8,461 nt of DNA, from NCBI GenBank assembly GCA_903938075.1, contig CAJABS010000169.1:1-8461 (forward strand), read 5' to 3'. This DNA is from an uncultured Chloroflexota bacterium (GTDB lineage: Bacteria; Chloroflexota; Limnocylindria; Limnocylindrales; Limnocylindraceae). A program made the position numbers and the translations under genes. This document shows positions 1 to 5,181 of the stretch, one piece after another; the stretch's first letter is position 1, and every line of letters begins with the position of its first letter. The notes beneath the pieces were generated by a model, which was not told the DNA's origin, ran no database searches, and saw only the letters and a list, made by a program, of their open reading frames with translations.

Positions 1-131
1 ATGATCAGGTTGGCGATGTCGTCTTCGACGGGGCCGCCCAAAAAGATGATGCGCTCCTTAAGTAGGCGTGACCAGATGTCGTAGGCGCGTTCGCCCTTGC
101 TTGAGGACTCAATCACCATTGGTACGAGCAT
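1..131 (-). CDS. clpP: ATP-dependent Clp protease proteolytic subunit, N-terminal fragment
   Basis: This is the 5' end of the serine protease subunit that forms the tetradecameric ClpP barrel and degrades proteins fed in by Clp ATPases in the cytoplasm. Only 43 codons lie in the window. They begin MLVPMVIESSSKGERAYDIW and continue with the family-typical stretch SRLLKERIIFLGGP, which covers the end of the removable propeptide and the first strand of the mature fold. The catalytic Ser, His and Asp lie beyond the window edge and cannot be checked. The ATG at 129-131 is chosen because an in-frame TAA lies two codons upstream and a GGGGG purine run sits about 6 nt before it. The gene follows tig by 45 nt on the same strand, the common tig-clpP order that links folding with proteolysis. 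The family call is secure; whether this is the only clpP copy cannot be known. Confidence 0.95.
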   Translation of the reverse strand, partial: MLVPMVIESSSKGERAYDIWSRLLKERIIFLGGPVEDDIANLI

Positions 132-152
132 TGGTTACCCCCTACGTGTGCA

Positions 153-167
153 CCCGCTCTCTGCGGG
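153..167 (-). other. Small hairpin between tig and clpP
   Basis: Minus-strand CCCGC, loop AGAGA, then GCGGG gives a perfect 5-bp stem in the 45-nt tig-clpP gap. No T-run follows it towards clpP, so it does not look like an intrinsic terminator. It could be an mRNA processing or stability element, or chance in G+C-rich DNA. Confidence 0.4.
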
Positions 168-176
168 AGGCTGAGT

Positions 177-1541
177 TTACTTGGCGGGAGCCTTCGCGGC
201 GGTAGGCGTCGCTGGGCGCTCTGGTGCCCAGGTTGGCCAGGCCTTTGGATGAGCATCAAACCACTCGTCAACGAGCCGCTCAACCACGAGGGAGCGGCGC
301 AGTGAGGCGCGAATGGCTCGGCGACCGCGTTCCGATGAGAGATAGGCCTCAAGCTTGCGCTGGCCCTGGGTCTGCGGACGGGCGCGCTCGACCTCTTCGT
401 CGATTAGCTCCTCGGGCACTTCGACCCCTTCGGCACCAGCAACGGCGCTCAACACCAGGAGGGTTCGCGCGCGACGCTCACCGCGCTCACGCAGATCGGC
501 ACGAAGCTCTTCGACGCTCTTTCCGGCGGCGCTGAGGTACTGCTCAAAGGTCAGCCCCTGTCGCGCAATGCTGCGCGCCAACTCGTCAACGAGCCCATCG
601 ATCTCTTCTTCAATGAGTGGGTCGGGGATCTCAACGGTGGCACCCTCCATGGCGAACTCGACGATCTTGTCGGCGAACTCATGTCGGGCGCGATCAACCG
701 CACTCGCCTTCAGGCGCATCAAGATCTCTGCGCGCAGTCCAGCGACGTCAGTGACATTGGCAACTTGGGCGGCGAAGGCATCATCAAGCGGCGGCGGGAC
801 CCGCGCGCGCAAGTCGTTGATGACGACATCAAATCGCGCTGGTACGCCTTGCAGTGCCGCCTCTTGGTAATCCTCAGGGAAGGTCACCTCAACAGTGGTG
901 GCATCGCCAACCTTTGCGCCAACGAGCTGCGCCTCGAATCCTGGAATCAGTCGGTCGGAGCCGAGCACGATCGGCATGCGCTCAGATGAGGCGCCATCAA
1001 TCGCAACGCCTGTGTCAACGCGATAGCCATCAAAGGCGATGATCGCGTAGTCGCCAAGCTCTGCCCCGCGATCGGTCACGGCCGTGAGTGTTGCGTAGCT
1101 GTCGCGCAGATCGTTCACGACCGCCTCAACCTTGGCATCGTCAGGCTCCTCAAACGTTGGTTCAAACGTGTAGCCGCGGTAGTCGCCGAGCTTCACCTCT
1201 GGCGGCACAGGGATGAGTGCGGTGAAGGTGTAGGCCTCGCCTTCGACGATTGGCTTCGCATCGATCTTTGGGCTCGTGAGCGGAACGATGTCCGACTTCA
1301 TGATCGCGTCGCGATAGCCGCGCTCGATCAGGATCTCGGTTGCCTCATCAAGGATGCGGTTGATGCCAGCGAAGCGCTCAACAATGGAGCGCGGCGCCTT
1401 CCCCGGGCGGAAGCCTGGGATGCGGCTGTGGCCGGCGACGTGGCGGACCGCCTGGGCAATTGCCGCGGCCACGTCTGCGACTGCGAGGGTGACCTCAAGT
1501 CGGACGGTGCTCTTCTCTGCGGGAGTGGTCGTGAATTCCAT
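177..1541 (-). CDS. tig: Trigger factor, ribosome-associated chaperone and prolyl isomerase
   Basis: Trigger factor docks at the ribosomal exit tunnel and shelters nascent chains. The protein is 454 residues, near the usual 430-450. The N-terminal ribosome-binding domain carries GFRPGKAP at about 43-50, matching the family's GFRxGKxP ribosome-docking loop. An FKBP-type PPIase domain spans about 155-245 (GDYAIIAFDGY, then LIPGFEAQLVGAKVGD). The rest is the helical C-terminal chaperone domain, ending in a Pro/Ala/Lys-rich tail (TAAKAPAK). I chose the ATG at 1539-1541 (MEFTTTPAEK) because it gives the normal N-terminal length; a longer in-frame ATG at 1616 would run through tRNA-Leu. No clear Shine-Dalgarno precedes the start. 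The gene lies 31 nt after the tRNA and 45 nt before clpP, and is probably co-transcribed with both. Confidence 0.96.
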   Translation of the reverse strand: MEFTTTPAEKSTVRLEVTLAVADVAAAIAQAVRHVAGHSRIPGFRPGKAPRSIVERFAGINRILDEATEILIERGYRDAIMKSDIVPLTSPKIDAKPIVEGEAYTFTALIPVPPEVKLGDYRGYTFEPTFEEPDDAKVEAVVNDLRDSYATLTAVTDRGAELGDYAIIAFDGYRVDTGVAIDGASSERMPIVLGSDRLIPGFEAQLVGAKVGDATTVEVTFPEDYQEAALQGVPARFDVVINDLRARVPPPLDDAFAAQVANVTDVAGLRAEILMRLKASAVDRARHEFADKIVEFAMEGATVEIPDPLIEEEIDGLVDELARSIARQGLTFEQYLSAAGKSVEELRADLRERGERRARTLLVLSAVAGAEGVEVPEELIDEEVERARPQTQGQRKLEAYLSSERGRRAIRASLRRSLVVERLVDEWFDAHPKAWPTWAPERPATPTAAKAPAK

Positions 1542-1549
1542 GAGCGCAC

Positions 1550-1567
1550 AGGGTACCCGACGACCCT
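1550..1567 (-). other. Hairpin in the tig leader
   Basis: Between the tRNA-Leu 3' end and the tig ATG, minus-strand AGGGT (1563-1567) can pair with ACCCT (1550-1554) around an 8-nt loop. The AGGG in the upstream arm is the only Shine-Dalgarno-like run in this short leader. It is about 22 nt from the ATG, too far for ordinary use unless the structure brings it closer. A role is inference only. Confidence 0.25.
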
Positions 1568-1572
1568 TGTTC

Positions 1573-1658
1573 TGGTGGGCGAGGTGAGACTCGAACTCAC
1601 ACGTCGTTGCCGACACCGGCTCCTAAGGCCGGCGCGTCTACCGTTTCGCCACTCGCCC
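1573..1658 (-). tRNA. tRNA-Leu (anticodon TAG), CCA encoded
   Basis: The minus strand folds as a class II tRNA. The 7-bp acceptor GGGCGAG/CTCGCCC is perfect. The anticodon stem CCGGC/GCCGG holds the loop CTTAGGA, which gives anticodon TAG (1623-1625) reading CUN leucine codons. A long variable arm (TGTCGGCAACGACG region) is typical of tRNA-Leu. The T arm is GTGAG-TTCGAGT-CTCAC, followed by discriminator A and an encoded CCA (1573-1575). The tRNA lies 31 nt before tig. Its 5' 21 nt overlap the end of the upstream membrane-protein gene on the same strand. No separate tRNA promoter or terminator is evident, so it probably matures from a mixed mRNA-tRNA transcript. Confidence 0.95.
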
Positions 1659-2072
1659 CCGAGCATCATCGTCGCCCACGGGGGTTCCGTCCACCGCAGG
1701 TCGGCCATCGATCAACGCATCAATCACCGCGCGTCCGCCACGCTGGGCAGCGGCCGCCACTACCCCACTCACAAAGGCGCTGCCTGCTCCACCGCCAGGG
1801 CGCTTGGATCCACCTGAACGCGAGCCGAACCAGCGCACGAGGAGGAGGGCCAGGATCCCGAGGAGGCCGAGGGCCCGCAGGGGGCGGTCCCGCAGCTCCT
1901 GCCCCAGCCCGCCGCTGGGTCGCAGTCGACCGCCAATCGCCCGAACGCGCACAAGTGACGCCTCTCGAGATTGGCGCACGACTGAGAGTCGCTCGGCTAC
2001 CGCAGGGCGGCTCGCGGCGAGAACCTCCACCCGCTTGGCGCGCAGGTCACGTTCGTTGGTCTGGTCAGGCAT
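1638..2072 (-). CDS. Small uncharacterised membrane protein; 3' end lies inside tRNA-Leu
   Basis: I do not recognise a named family for this 144-residue protein. It starts MPDQTNERDLRAKRVEVLAA. Residues 1-65 are Arg-rich, charged and probably helical. A single short hydrophobic segment at about 66-80 (ALGLLGILALLLV) is followed by WFGSR, then a Gly/Ser-rich linker, a small Ala/Val patch (100-110) and an acidic/basic tail. The ATG at 2070-2072 overlaps the holin-like gene's end by 8 nt and has GAGG about 6 nt upstream, which supports translation. Its position just after a holin_3_6/YqjE-like gene resembles the YqjD/YqjE/YqjK membrane clusters; I infer a partner role without sequence proof. Oddly, the last six codons (GRVAKR) and the TAG stop are read from the first 21 nt of tRNA-Leu. 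A chance open frame is possible but less likely given the coupled start. Confidence 0.7.
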   Translation of the reverse strand: MPDQTNERDLRAKRVEVLAASRPAVAERLSVVRQSREASLVRVRAIGGRLRPSGGLGQELRDRPLRALGLLGILALLLVRWFGSRSGGSKRPGGGAGSAFVSGVVAAAAQRGGRAVIDALIDGRPAVDGTPVGDDDARGRVAKR

Positions 2073-2820
2073 TGTCGCCCTCGTCGCCAGCCCCACGTCG
2101 CTCGCGCAGTCGATCGGCGATGCCACGGAGTGCATCAGCGGCGGCGCGAACCACCTTTCGGGCGGGCGCAATGGCGGCATCGGCGGCGCCGACCGCCCCA
2201 CCGACCTCTTCGGCAAAGGCGGAGGCTGCCTCGTCGCGCAGATCATCAACAGCATCAAACGTTGCGCGGAGCTCATGCTCCGTCGCGAGTGGGCGGAAGC
2301 GATCGGTAAAGCGCTGCATGTCGAACGTTGCCAGCCCAACCAGCAGGTCCACCAGCAGGAAGCTCAACGCAAAGAGCAGCGACGCCGCAGTTGCGGGGCC
2401 GGCTGATCCGTTGAAGACGAAGAGCACAAGCAGTGCACCGATTGCGCCACCGACAACCGCGAGGAGGAACGATCGCGCGCGACGCGGTGCTGTGATCTGC
2501 AGGATTGCCGACGTGATCGCCGCAGCAACCACAAGCAAGAGCAGCGTCACATGTGCCGCGCCCCAGATCATGGAGCCGAAGAACGCTGCGCCGAGCAACA
2601 TGAAGAGGGAGATTAGGAGCGCAAGCAGCGCGGCGGTGACGAGCGTGATGACCGCGATTGCGCCGAGCAACACGCCAACGGCATCGCGAGAGATTGCACC
2701 GAGCTCGGCGCGGAAGAGATCCCAGTGTCCGCCGATCAGTGCGCGCACCGCAACAATCAGTTGCGCAATGTCGTCGCTGAATCCCTCGCGCTCTGTCGAG
2801 CCGCCAGATGTTTCGTTCAT
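2065..2820 (-). CDS. Phage holin superfamily (holin_3_6 / YqjE-like) integral membrane protein
   Basis: This 251-residue membrane protein has an amphipathic N-terminus (DDIAQLIVAVRALIGGHWDL, then FRAEL), the pattern that precedes the first membrane helix in Phage_holin_3_6/YqjE proteins. Hydrophobic segments lie at about 48-79 (one long or two short helices), 85-108, 118-136 and 142-164. The C-terminus (about 165-251) is charged, Ala-rich, predicted helical and probably cytoplasmic. Despite the name, chromosomal members of this superfamily are not shown to be lysis holins; their role is unclear and sometimes linked to stress. This one is about twice the usual length because of the extra helices and tail. 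The ATG at 2818-2820 lies 4 nt after the mrp stop with only a weak ribosome site, suggesting coupled translation. The next gene starts within its last 8 nt. The family call rests on pattern recognition, not a profile search. Confidence 0.75.
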   Translation of the reverse strand: MNETSGGSTEREGFSDDIAQLIVAVRALIGGHWDLFRAELGAISRDAVGVLLGAIAVITLVTAALLALLISLFMLLGAAFFGSMIWGAAHVTLLLLVVAAAITSAILQITAPRRARSFLLAVVGGAIGALLVLFVFNGSAGPATAASLLFALSFLLVDLLVGLATFDMQRFTDRFRPLATEHELRATFDAVDDLRDEAASAFAEEVGGAVGAADAAIAPARKVVRAAADALRGIADRLRERRGAGDEGDNA

Positions 2821-2824
2821 GGGG

Positions 2825-3898
2825 TTAGGCGACCGTCAGCGTTGGTGCCGTCTCGTTTGCGGCGCGCACTGCGAGTCGCGCGGCAACTTGGCCCGCCAAC
2901 TCCTTCAGTGCTACGGCGGCTGGGCCCTCTTCGCGTTGTGCAACGGCGGGAATTCCCGCATCGCCGCCCTGTCGCACCGCCATCTCCAGCGGAATGCGGC
3001 CAAGGTGATCGAGCCCCTCCTCTTTCGCGAGGCGCTCTGCGCCGCCGCGTCCGAAGATTTCGGTGAGCTCACCGCAGTGTGGGCAGGCAAACGCCGACAT
3101 GTTCTCAACGATGCCAAGGATTGGCACGTTCATGCGGCGGAACATGGCGAGTGCCTTGGTCACATCGGAGAGAGCAACATCTTGTGGCGTCGTGACGAGC
3201 ACTGCGCCGGCGATTGGTACCGCCTGCGCCAGCGTGAGCTGTGCATCAGAGGTTCCAGGTGGCAGGTCCACAACGAGATAGTCGAGATCGCCCCACTCCA
3301 CGTCGCGTAGGAACTGCTGAATAGCGCCGCCGATGAGCGGGCCGCGCCAAACGATCGGCTGACCCTCCGGCACAAAGAACTGAATGGAGATGAGCTTGAC
3401 GCCGTGGCGCTCGATCGGCTCGATCTTGCCGCCAGCGCTCGACTTCGGGGTGCCGGTCGCCCCCATCATCTGTGGGAGGTTCGGCCCGGTGATGTCGGCG
3501 TCGAGAAGGCCGACACGGGCACCGCTCTGGGCCAGGGCAACCGCCAGGTTGACCGAGACGGTGCTCTTGCCGACCCCGCCCTTCCCTGAGGCGACGGCCA
3601 CAATGTTACGAATGCCGGGGAGGAGGCGCTCCTGGGTCGAGGCGGAGGCGCGACGGACCTTGGAGCCCCAGCGGAGCTCGGCCACTGTTACACCGATCCC
3701 ATCGAGGGCGGCGCGGATATCACGCTCAATCACGTCCTTCAGGGGGCAGGCGGGGGTGGTGAGCTCGATCATGAAGCTGGCCTTGTCGCCGTCGAGGGTG
3801 ATCTCCTTGACCATCTCCAATGCAACAATGTCGCGACCGAGCTCGGGCTCCTGGACGCCGGAGAGGGCCTGGAGGACGGCTGCTTCAGTGGTGGCCAC
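2825..3898 (-). CDS. mrp: Mrp/ApbC-family iron-sulfur carrier P-loop ATPase
   Basis: Mrp (ApbC) proteins are cytoplasmic dimeric ATPases that bind an Fe-S cluster and pass it to apo-proteins. This 357-residue protein has the usual two-domain form. An N-terminal MIP18/DUF59 domain (about 5-80) includes TPACPLKD with Cys51. A MinD/ParA-type ATPase follows, with deviant Walker A GKGGVGKS at 105-112, LLDADITGPN at 131-140 and VVDLPPGTSD at 209-218. The cluster-binding CPHC motif is at 272-275, so all key elements are intact. The GTG at 3896-3898 is preferred: AAAGGGG lies 4 nt upstream and the protein then starts at the DUF59 domain. In-frame ATGs at 3949 and 3958 would add 17 or 20 residues of non-conserved sequence. 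It is the first gene of the minus-strand run, with the holin-like gene 4 nt downstream. Confidence 0.93.
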   Translation of the reverse strand: MATTEAAVLQALSGVQEPELGRDIVALEMVKEITLDGDKASFMIELTTPACPLKDVIERDIRAALDGIGVTVAELRWGSKVRRASASTQERLLPGIRNIVAVASGKGGVGKSTVSVNLAVALAQSGARVGLLDADITGPNLPQMMGATGTPKSSAGGKIEPIERHGVKLISIQFFVPEGQPIVWRGPLIGGAIQQFLRDVEWGDLDYLVVDLPPGTSDAQLTLAQAVPIAGAVLVTTPQDVALSDVTKALAMFRRMNVPILGIVENMSAFACPHCGELTEIFGRGGAERLAKEEGLDHLGRIPLEMAVRQGGDAGIPAVAQREEGPAAVALKELAGQVAARLAVRAANETAPTLTVA

Positions 3899-3910
3899 GG
3901 ATCCCCTTTC
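3899..3910 (-). promoter_or_regulatory. Ribosome binding site deciding the mrp GTG start
   Basis: On the minus strand AAAGGGG is followed by ATCC and then GTG. The purine run and 4-nt spacing are the best initiation context near the 5' end of mrp, and decide for the GTG over the ATGs further upstream. Confidence 0.6.
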
Positions 3911-3924
3911 GCCCCGATCGGGGC
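3911..3924 (-). repeat. 14-bp perfect palindrome in the mrp leader
   Basis: GCCCCGATCGGGGC is a perfect palindrome ending 12 nt before the mrp GTG and abutting its Shine-Dalgarno. As DNA it could be an operator; as RNA it would be a GC-rich hairpin next to the ribosome site. No regulator can be named. Confidence 0.5.
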
Positions 3925-3932
3925 TCGCGGTG

Positions 3933-3947
3933 GCGCCCCACGGGCGC
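3933..3947 (-). repeat. Second inverted repeat in the mrp leader
   Basis: GCGCCC, a 3-nt spacer and GGGCGC form a perfect 6-bp stem, 8 nt from the neighbouring palindrome and further from mrp. The two could form tandem hairpins in the mrp 5' leader. G+C-rich sequence raises the chance of coincidental stems. Confidence 0.4.
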
Positions 3948-3956
3948 ATCTCCCCC

Positions 3957-3962
3957 ATCCTA
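3957..3962 (-). promoter_or_regulatory. Possible -10 element for mrp
   Basis: Minus-strand TAGGAT matches TATAAT at four of six positions. It would start transcription near 3950, leaving a leader that contains both hairpins and only the GTG start of mrp. No convincing -35 is present at 16-18 nt, so this is tentative. Confidence 0.2.
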
Positions 3963-3975
3963 CCCGCAACGGCGT

Positions 3976-4002
3976 TTGACCCCACCCCCCGTGGGTCATA
4001 GT
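3976..4002 (+). promoter_or_regulatory. Candidate promoter of the polyamine transporter operon
   Basis: TTGACC at 3976-3981 matches the -35 consensus at five of six positions. CATAGT (3997-4002) is a weak -10 after a short 15-nt spacer; shifting by one base gives 16 nt. Transcription would begin near 4009, about 30 nt before the potA GTG. It lies in the only gap upstream of the operon, which makes some promoter here necessary, but these exact hexamers are a guess. Confidence 0.35.
3977..3998. promoter_or_regulatory. Imperfect inverted repeat, candidate operator
   Basis: TGACCCCAC, a CCCCC spacer and GTGGGTCA form an inverted repeat with one extra C in the left arm. It fills the stretch between the proposed -35 and -10 of potA, a classic repressor site position. 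No regulator gene lies in the window and the motif is not one I recognise. Confidence 0.35.
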
Positions 4003-4040
4003 CTCTGCAGGTCCTCACTTGAGGGGCAGGGATAGGACAG

Positions 4041-5162
4041 GTGTCCGCGGAGGTGAAACCGAGGGTGGCAGACGTCGACGTTCGCCTGGTCAACGTGACC
4101 AAGATGTTCGGAGATCAGACCGCAGTAGACGGCATCACGCTTGATGTCTCCGACGGCGAGTTCTTCACCCTCCTCGGCCCATCCGGTTGTGGCAAGACCA
4201 CAACGTTGCGCATGATCGGCGGCTTCGAGCAGCCGACGAGCGGCCTCATTGAGTTGAAGGGTGAAGATGTCACCTTCCTCCCCGCGCACGAGCGCGACGT
4301 CAACACCGTCTTCCAGAGCTACGCGCTTTTTCCGCATCTCACCATCTTTGAAAATGTTGCCTTCGGCCTGCGCCGCTCCGGCATCAAGGGTGACGAAGTC
4401 ACGCGTCGTGTCGGCGAGGCGCTCGAACTCGTGCAGCTGATCGGCTACGAGAAGCGCAAGCCTGCGCAACTCTCCGGCGGACAGGCGCAGCGCGTCGCGC
4501 TTGCACGCGCCTTGGTGAATCGCCCCGCAGTACTTCTGCTTGATGAGCCGCTCGGCGCGCTTGACCTGAAGCTGCGCAAGCAGATGGGCATTGAACTGAA
4601 GCGCATCCAGCGCGAAGTCGGCATCACCTTCATCTATGTCACCCACGATCAAGAAGAGGCGATGACGATGTCAGACCGCATCGCCGTTATGAACAAGGGT
4701 CGCTACGAACAGCTCGCCGGACCAGAGACACTGTACGAGCGCCCAACGACGCGCTTCGTGGCGAGCTTCGTCGGCGCGAGCAATCTTCTCGAAGGGAAGA
4801 TCGGTTCGGATGGCGACTCGTGGACCGTGACCCTCCCCTCTGGCGATGTAGTGCGCGCACCGAAGAGCCTCGGCGAGATCGGCACGGGTGGCGCCATCGG
4901 CGTGCGCCCAGAGAAGCTCACGCTGTTGGAGCCAGGGCAAGAGTCGAAGGGGAATCGACTCGATGGCACGGTTGTTGATACGAGTTACCTCGGTGTGCTG
5001 ACGCAGTACACCGTGGAGGGCGCGGGTGGCCTGCGCCTTCTCGTGAGTGAGCAGAACGTCGACCGCACGACGCGGAGCGACACGTGGCGACCCGGAGAGC
5101 GGGTTGCTTTGACCTGGAAACCCGATCACGGCTTCGTGGTCGGCGATTCGAAGAGCGCCTAA
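4041..5162 (+). CDS. potA: Polyamine ABC transporter ATP-binding protein
   Basis: This cytoplasmic ATPase of 373 residues powers the PotB/PotC permease pair. All ABC motifs are intact: Walker A GPSGCGKT at 46-53, Q-loop Gln92 (VFQSYALFPHL), signature LSGGQ at 144-148, Walker B LLLDE at 165-169, D-loop (GALD) and switch His202 in THDQEEA. After about residue 235 comes the C-terminal TOBE regulatory domain typical of the PotA/FbpC/MalK group (VGASNLLEGKI, GVRPEKLTL). The length matches PotA. It starts at GTG with AGGA 5 nt upstream. It is the first gene of the operon and lies 19 nt before potD. ATPases of this group are hard to assign to a substrate alone; the polyamine call comes mainly from the PotD-like protein and permeases next door. 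Confidence 0.92.
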   Translation: MSAEVKPRVADVDVRLVNVTKMFGDQTAVDGITLDVSDGEFFTLLGPSGCGKTTTLRMIGGFEQPTSGLIELKGEDVTFLPAHERDVNTVFQSYALFPHLTIFENVAFGLRRSGIKGDEVTRRVGEALELVQLIGYEKRKPAQLSGGQAQRVALARALVNRPAVLLLDEPLGALDLKLRKQMGIELKRIQREVGITFIYVTHDQEEAMTMSDRIAVMNKGRYEQLAGPETLYERPTTRFVASFVGASNLLEGKIGSDGDSWTVTLPSGDVVRAPKSLGEIGTGGAIGVRPEKLTLLEPGQESKGNRLDGTVVDTSYLGVLTQYTVEGAGGLRLLVSEQNVDRTTRSDTWRPGERVALTWKPDHGFVVGDSKSA

Positions 5163-5167
5163 GGCGC
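5155..5167 (+). repeat. 13-bp palindrome centred on the potA stop codon
   Basis: GCGCCT-A-AGGCGC is a perfect palindrome. As RNA it gives a GCGCC/GGCGC stem with the potA UAA in the loop, 2 nt before the start of the potD Shine-Dalgarno region. It has no T-run, so it is not a terminator. It may affect relative potA and potD output. Confidence 0.45.
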
Positions 5168-5169
5168 AG

Positions 5170-5176
5170 AAGGAGG
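5170..5176 (+). promoter_or_regulatory. Strong potD ribosome binding site
   Basis: AAGGAGG lies 5 nt before the ATG at 5182. It is the best Shine-Dalgarno in the window, fixes the start against the internal Met9, and fits the need for more binding protein than permease. Confidence 0.75.
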
Positions 5177-5181
5177 GCACG

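Noticed and set aside
1542..1616. N-terminal extension of trigger factor from an upstream in-frame ATG
   Set aside because: The added 25 residues are read through the tRNA-Leu 3' half. The shorter start gives the normal trigger factor N-terminus.
1573..1658. tRNA-Leu as an integration site for a mobile element
   Set aside because: No repeat of the tRNA 3' end and no integrase are visible, and housekeeping genes lie on both sides.
2073..2339. Longer version of the small membrane protein starting inside the holin-like gene
   Set aside because: The extra 89 residues are an out-of-frame reading of the holin-like gene. The ATG at 2072 has GAGG upstream and a typical coupled-start overlap.
2065..2820. 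Prophage remnant, suggested by the holin-type protein
   Set aside because: There is no endolysin, integrase, structural gene or attachment-site repeat nearby. Chromosomal holin_3_6/YqjE-like proteins are common outside phages.
1607..3310. 567-codon plus-strand open frame across the tRNA, small gene, holin-like gene and mrp
   Set aside because: It is antisense to four supported genes, is dominated by Ser/Arg/Ala low-complexity sequence, and has no recognisable domain. G+C-rich DNA commonly gives long antisense frames.
3899..4102. Longer mrp open frame extending into potA
   Set aside because: It would overlap the divergent gene and the control region. The GTG with AAAGGGG gives the expected Mrp N-terminus.
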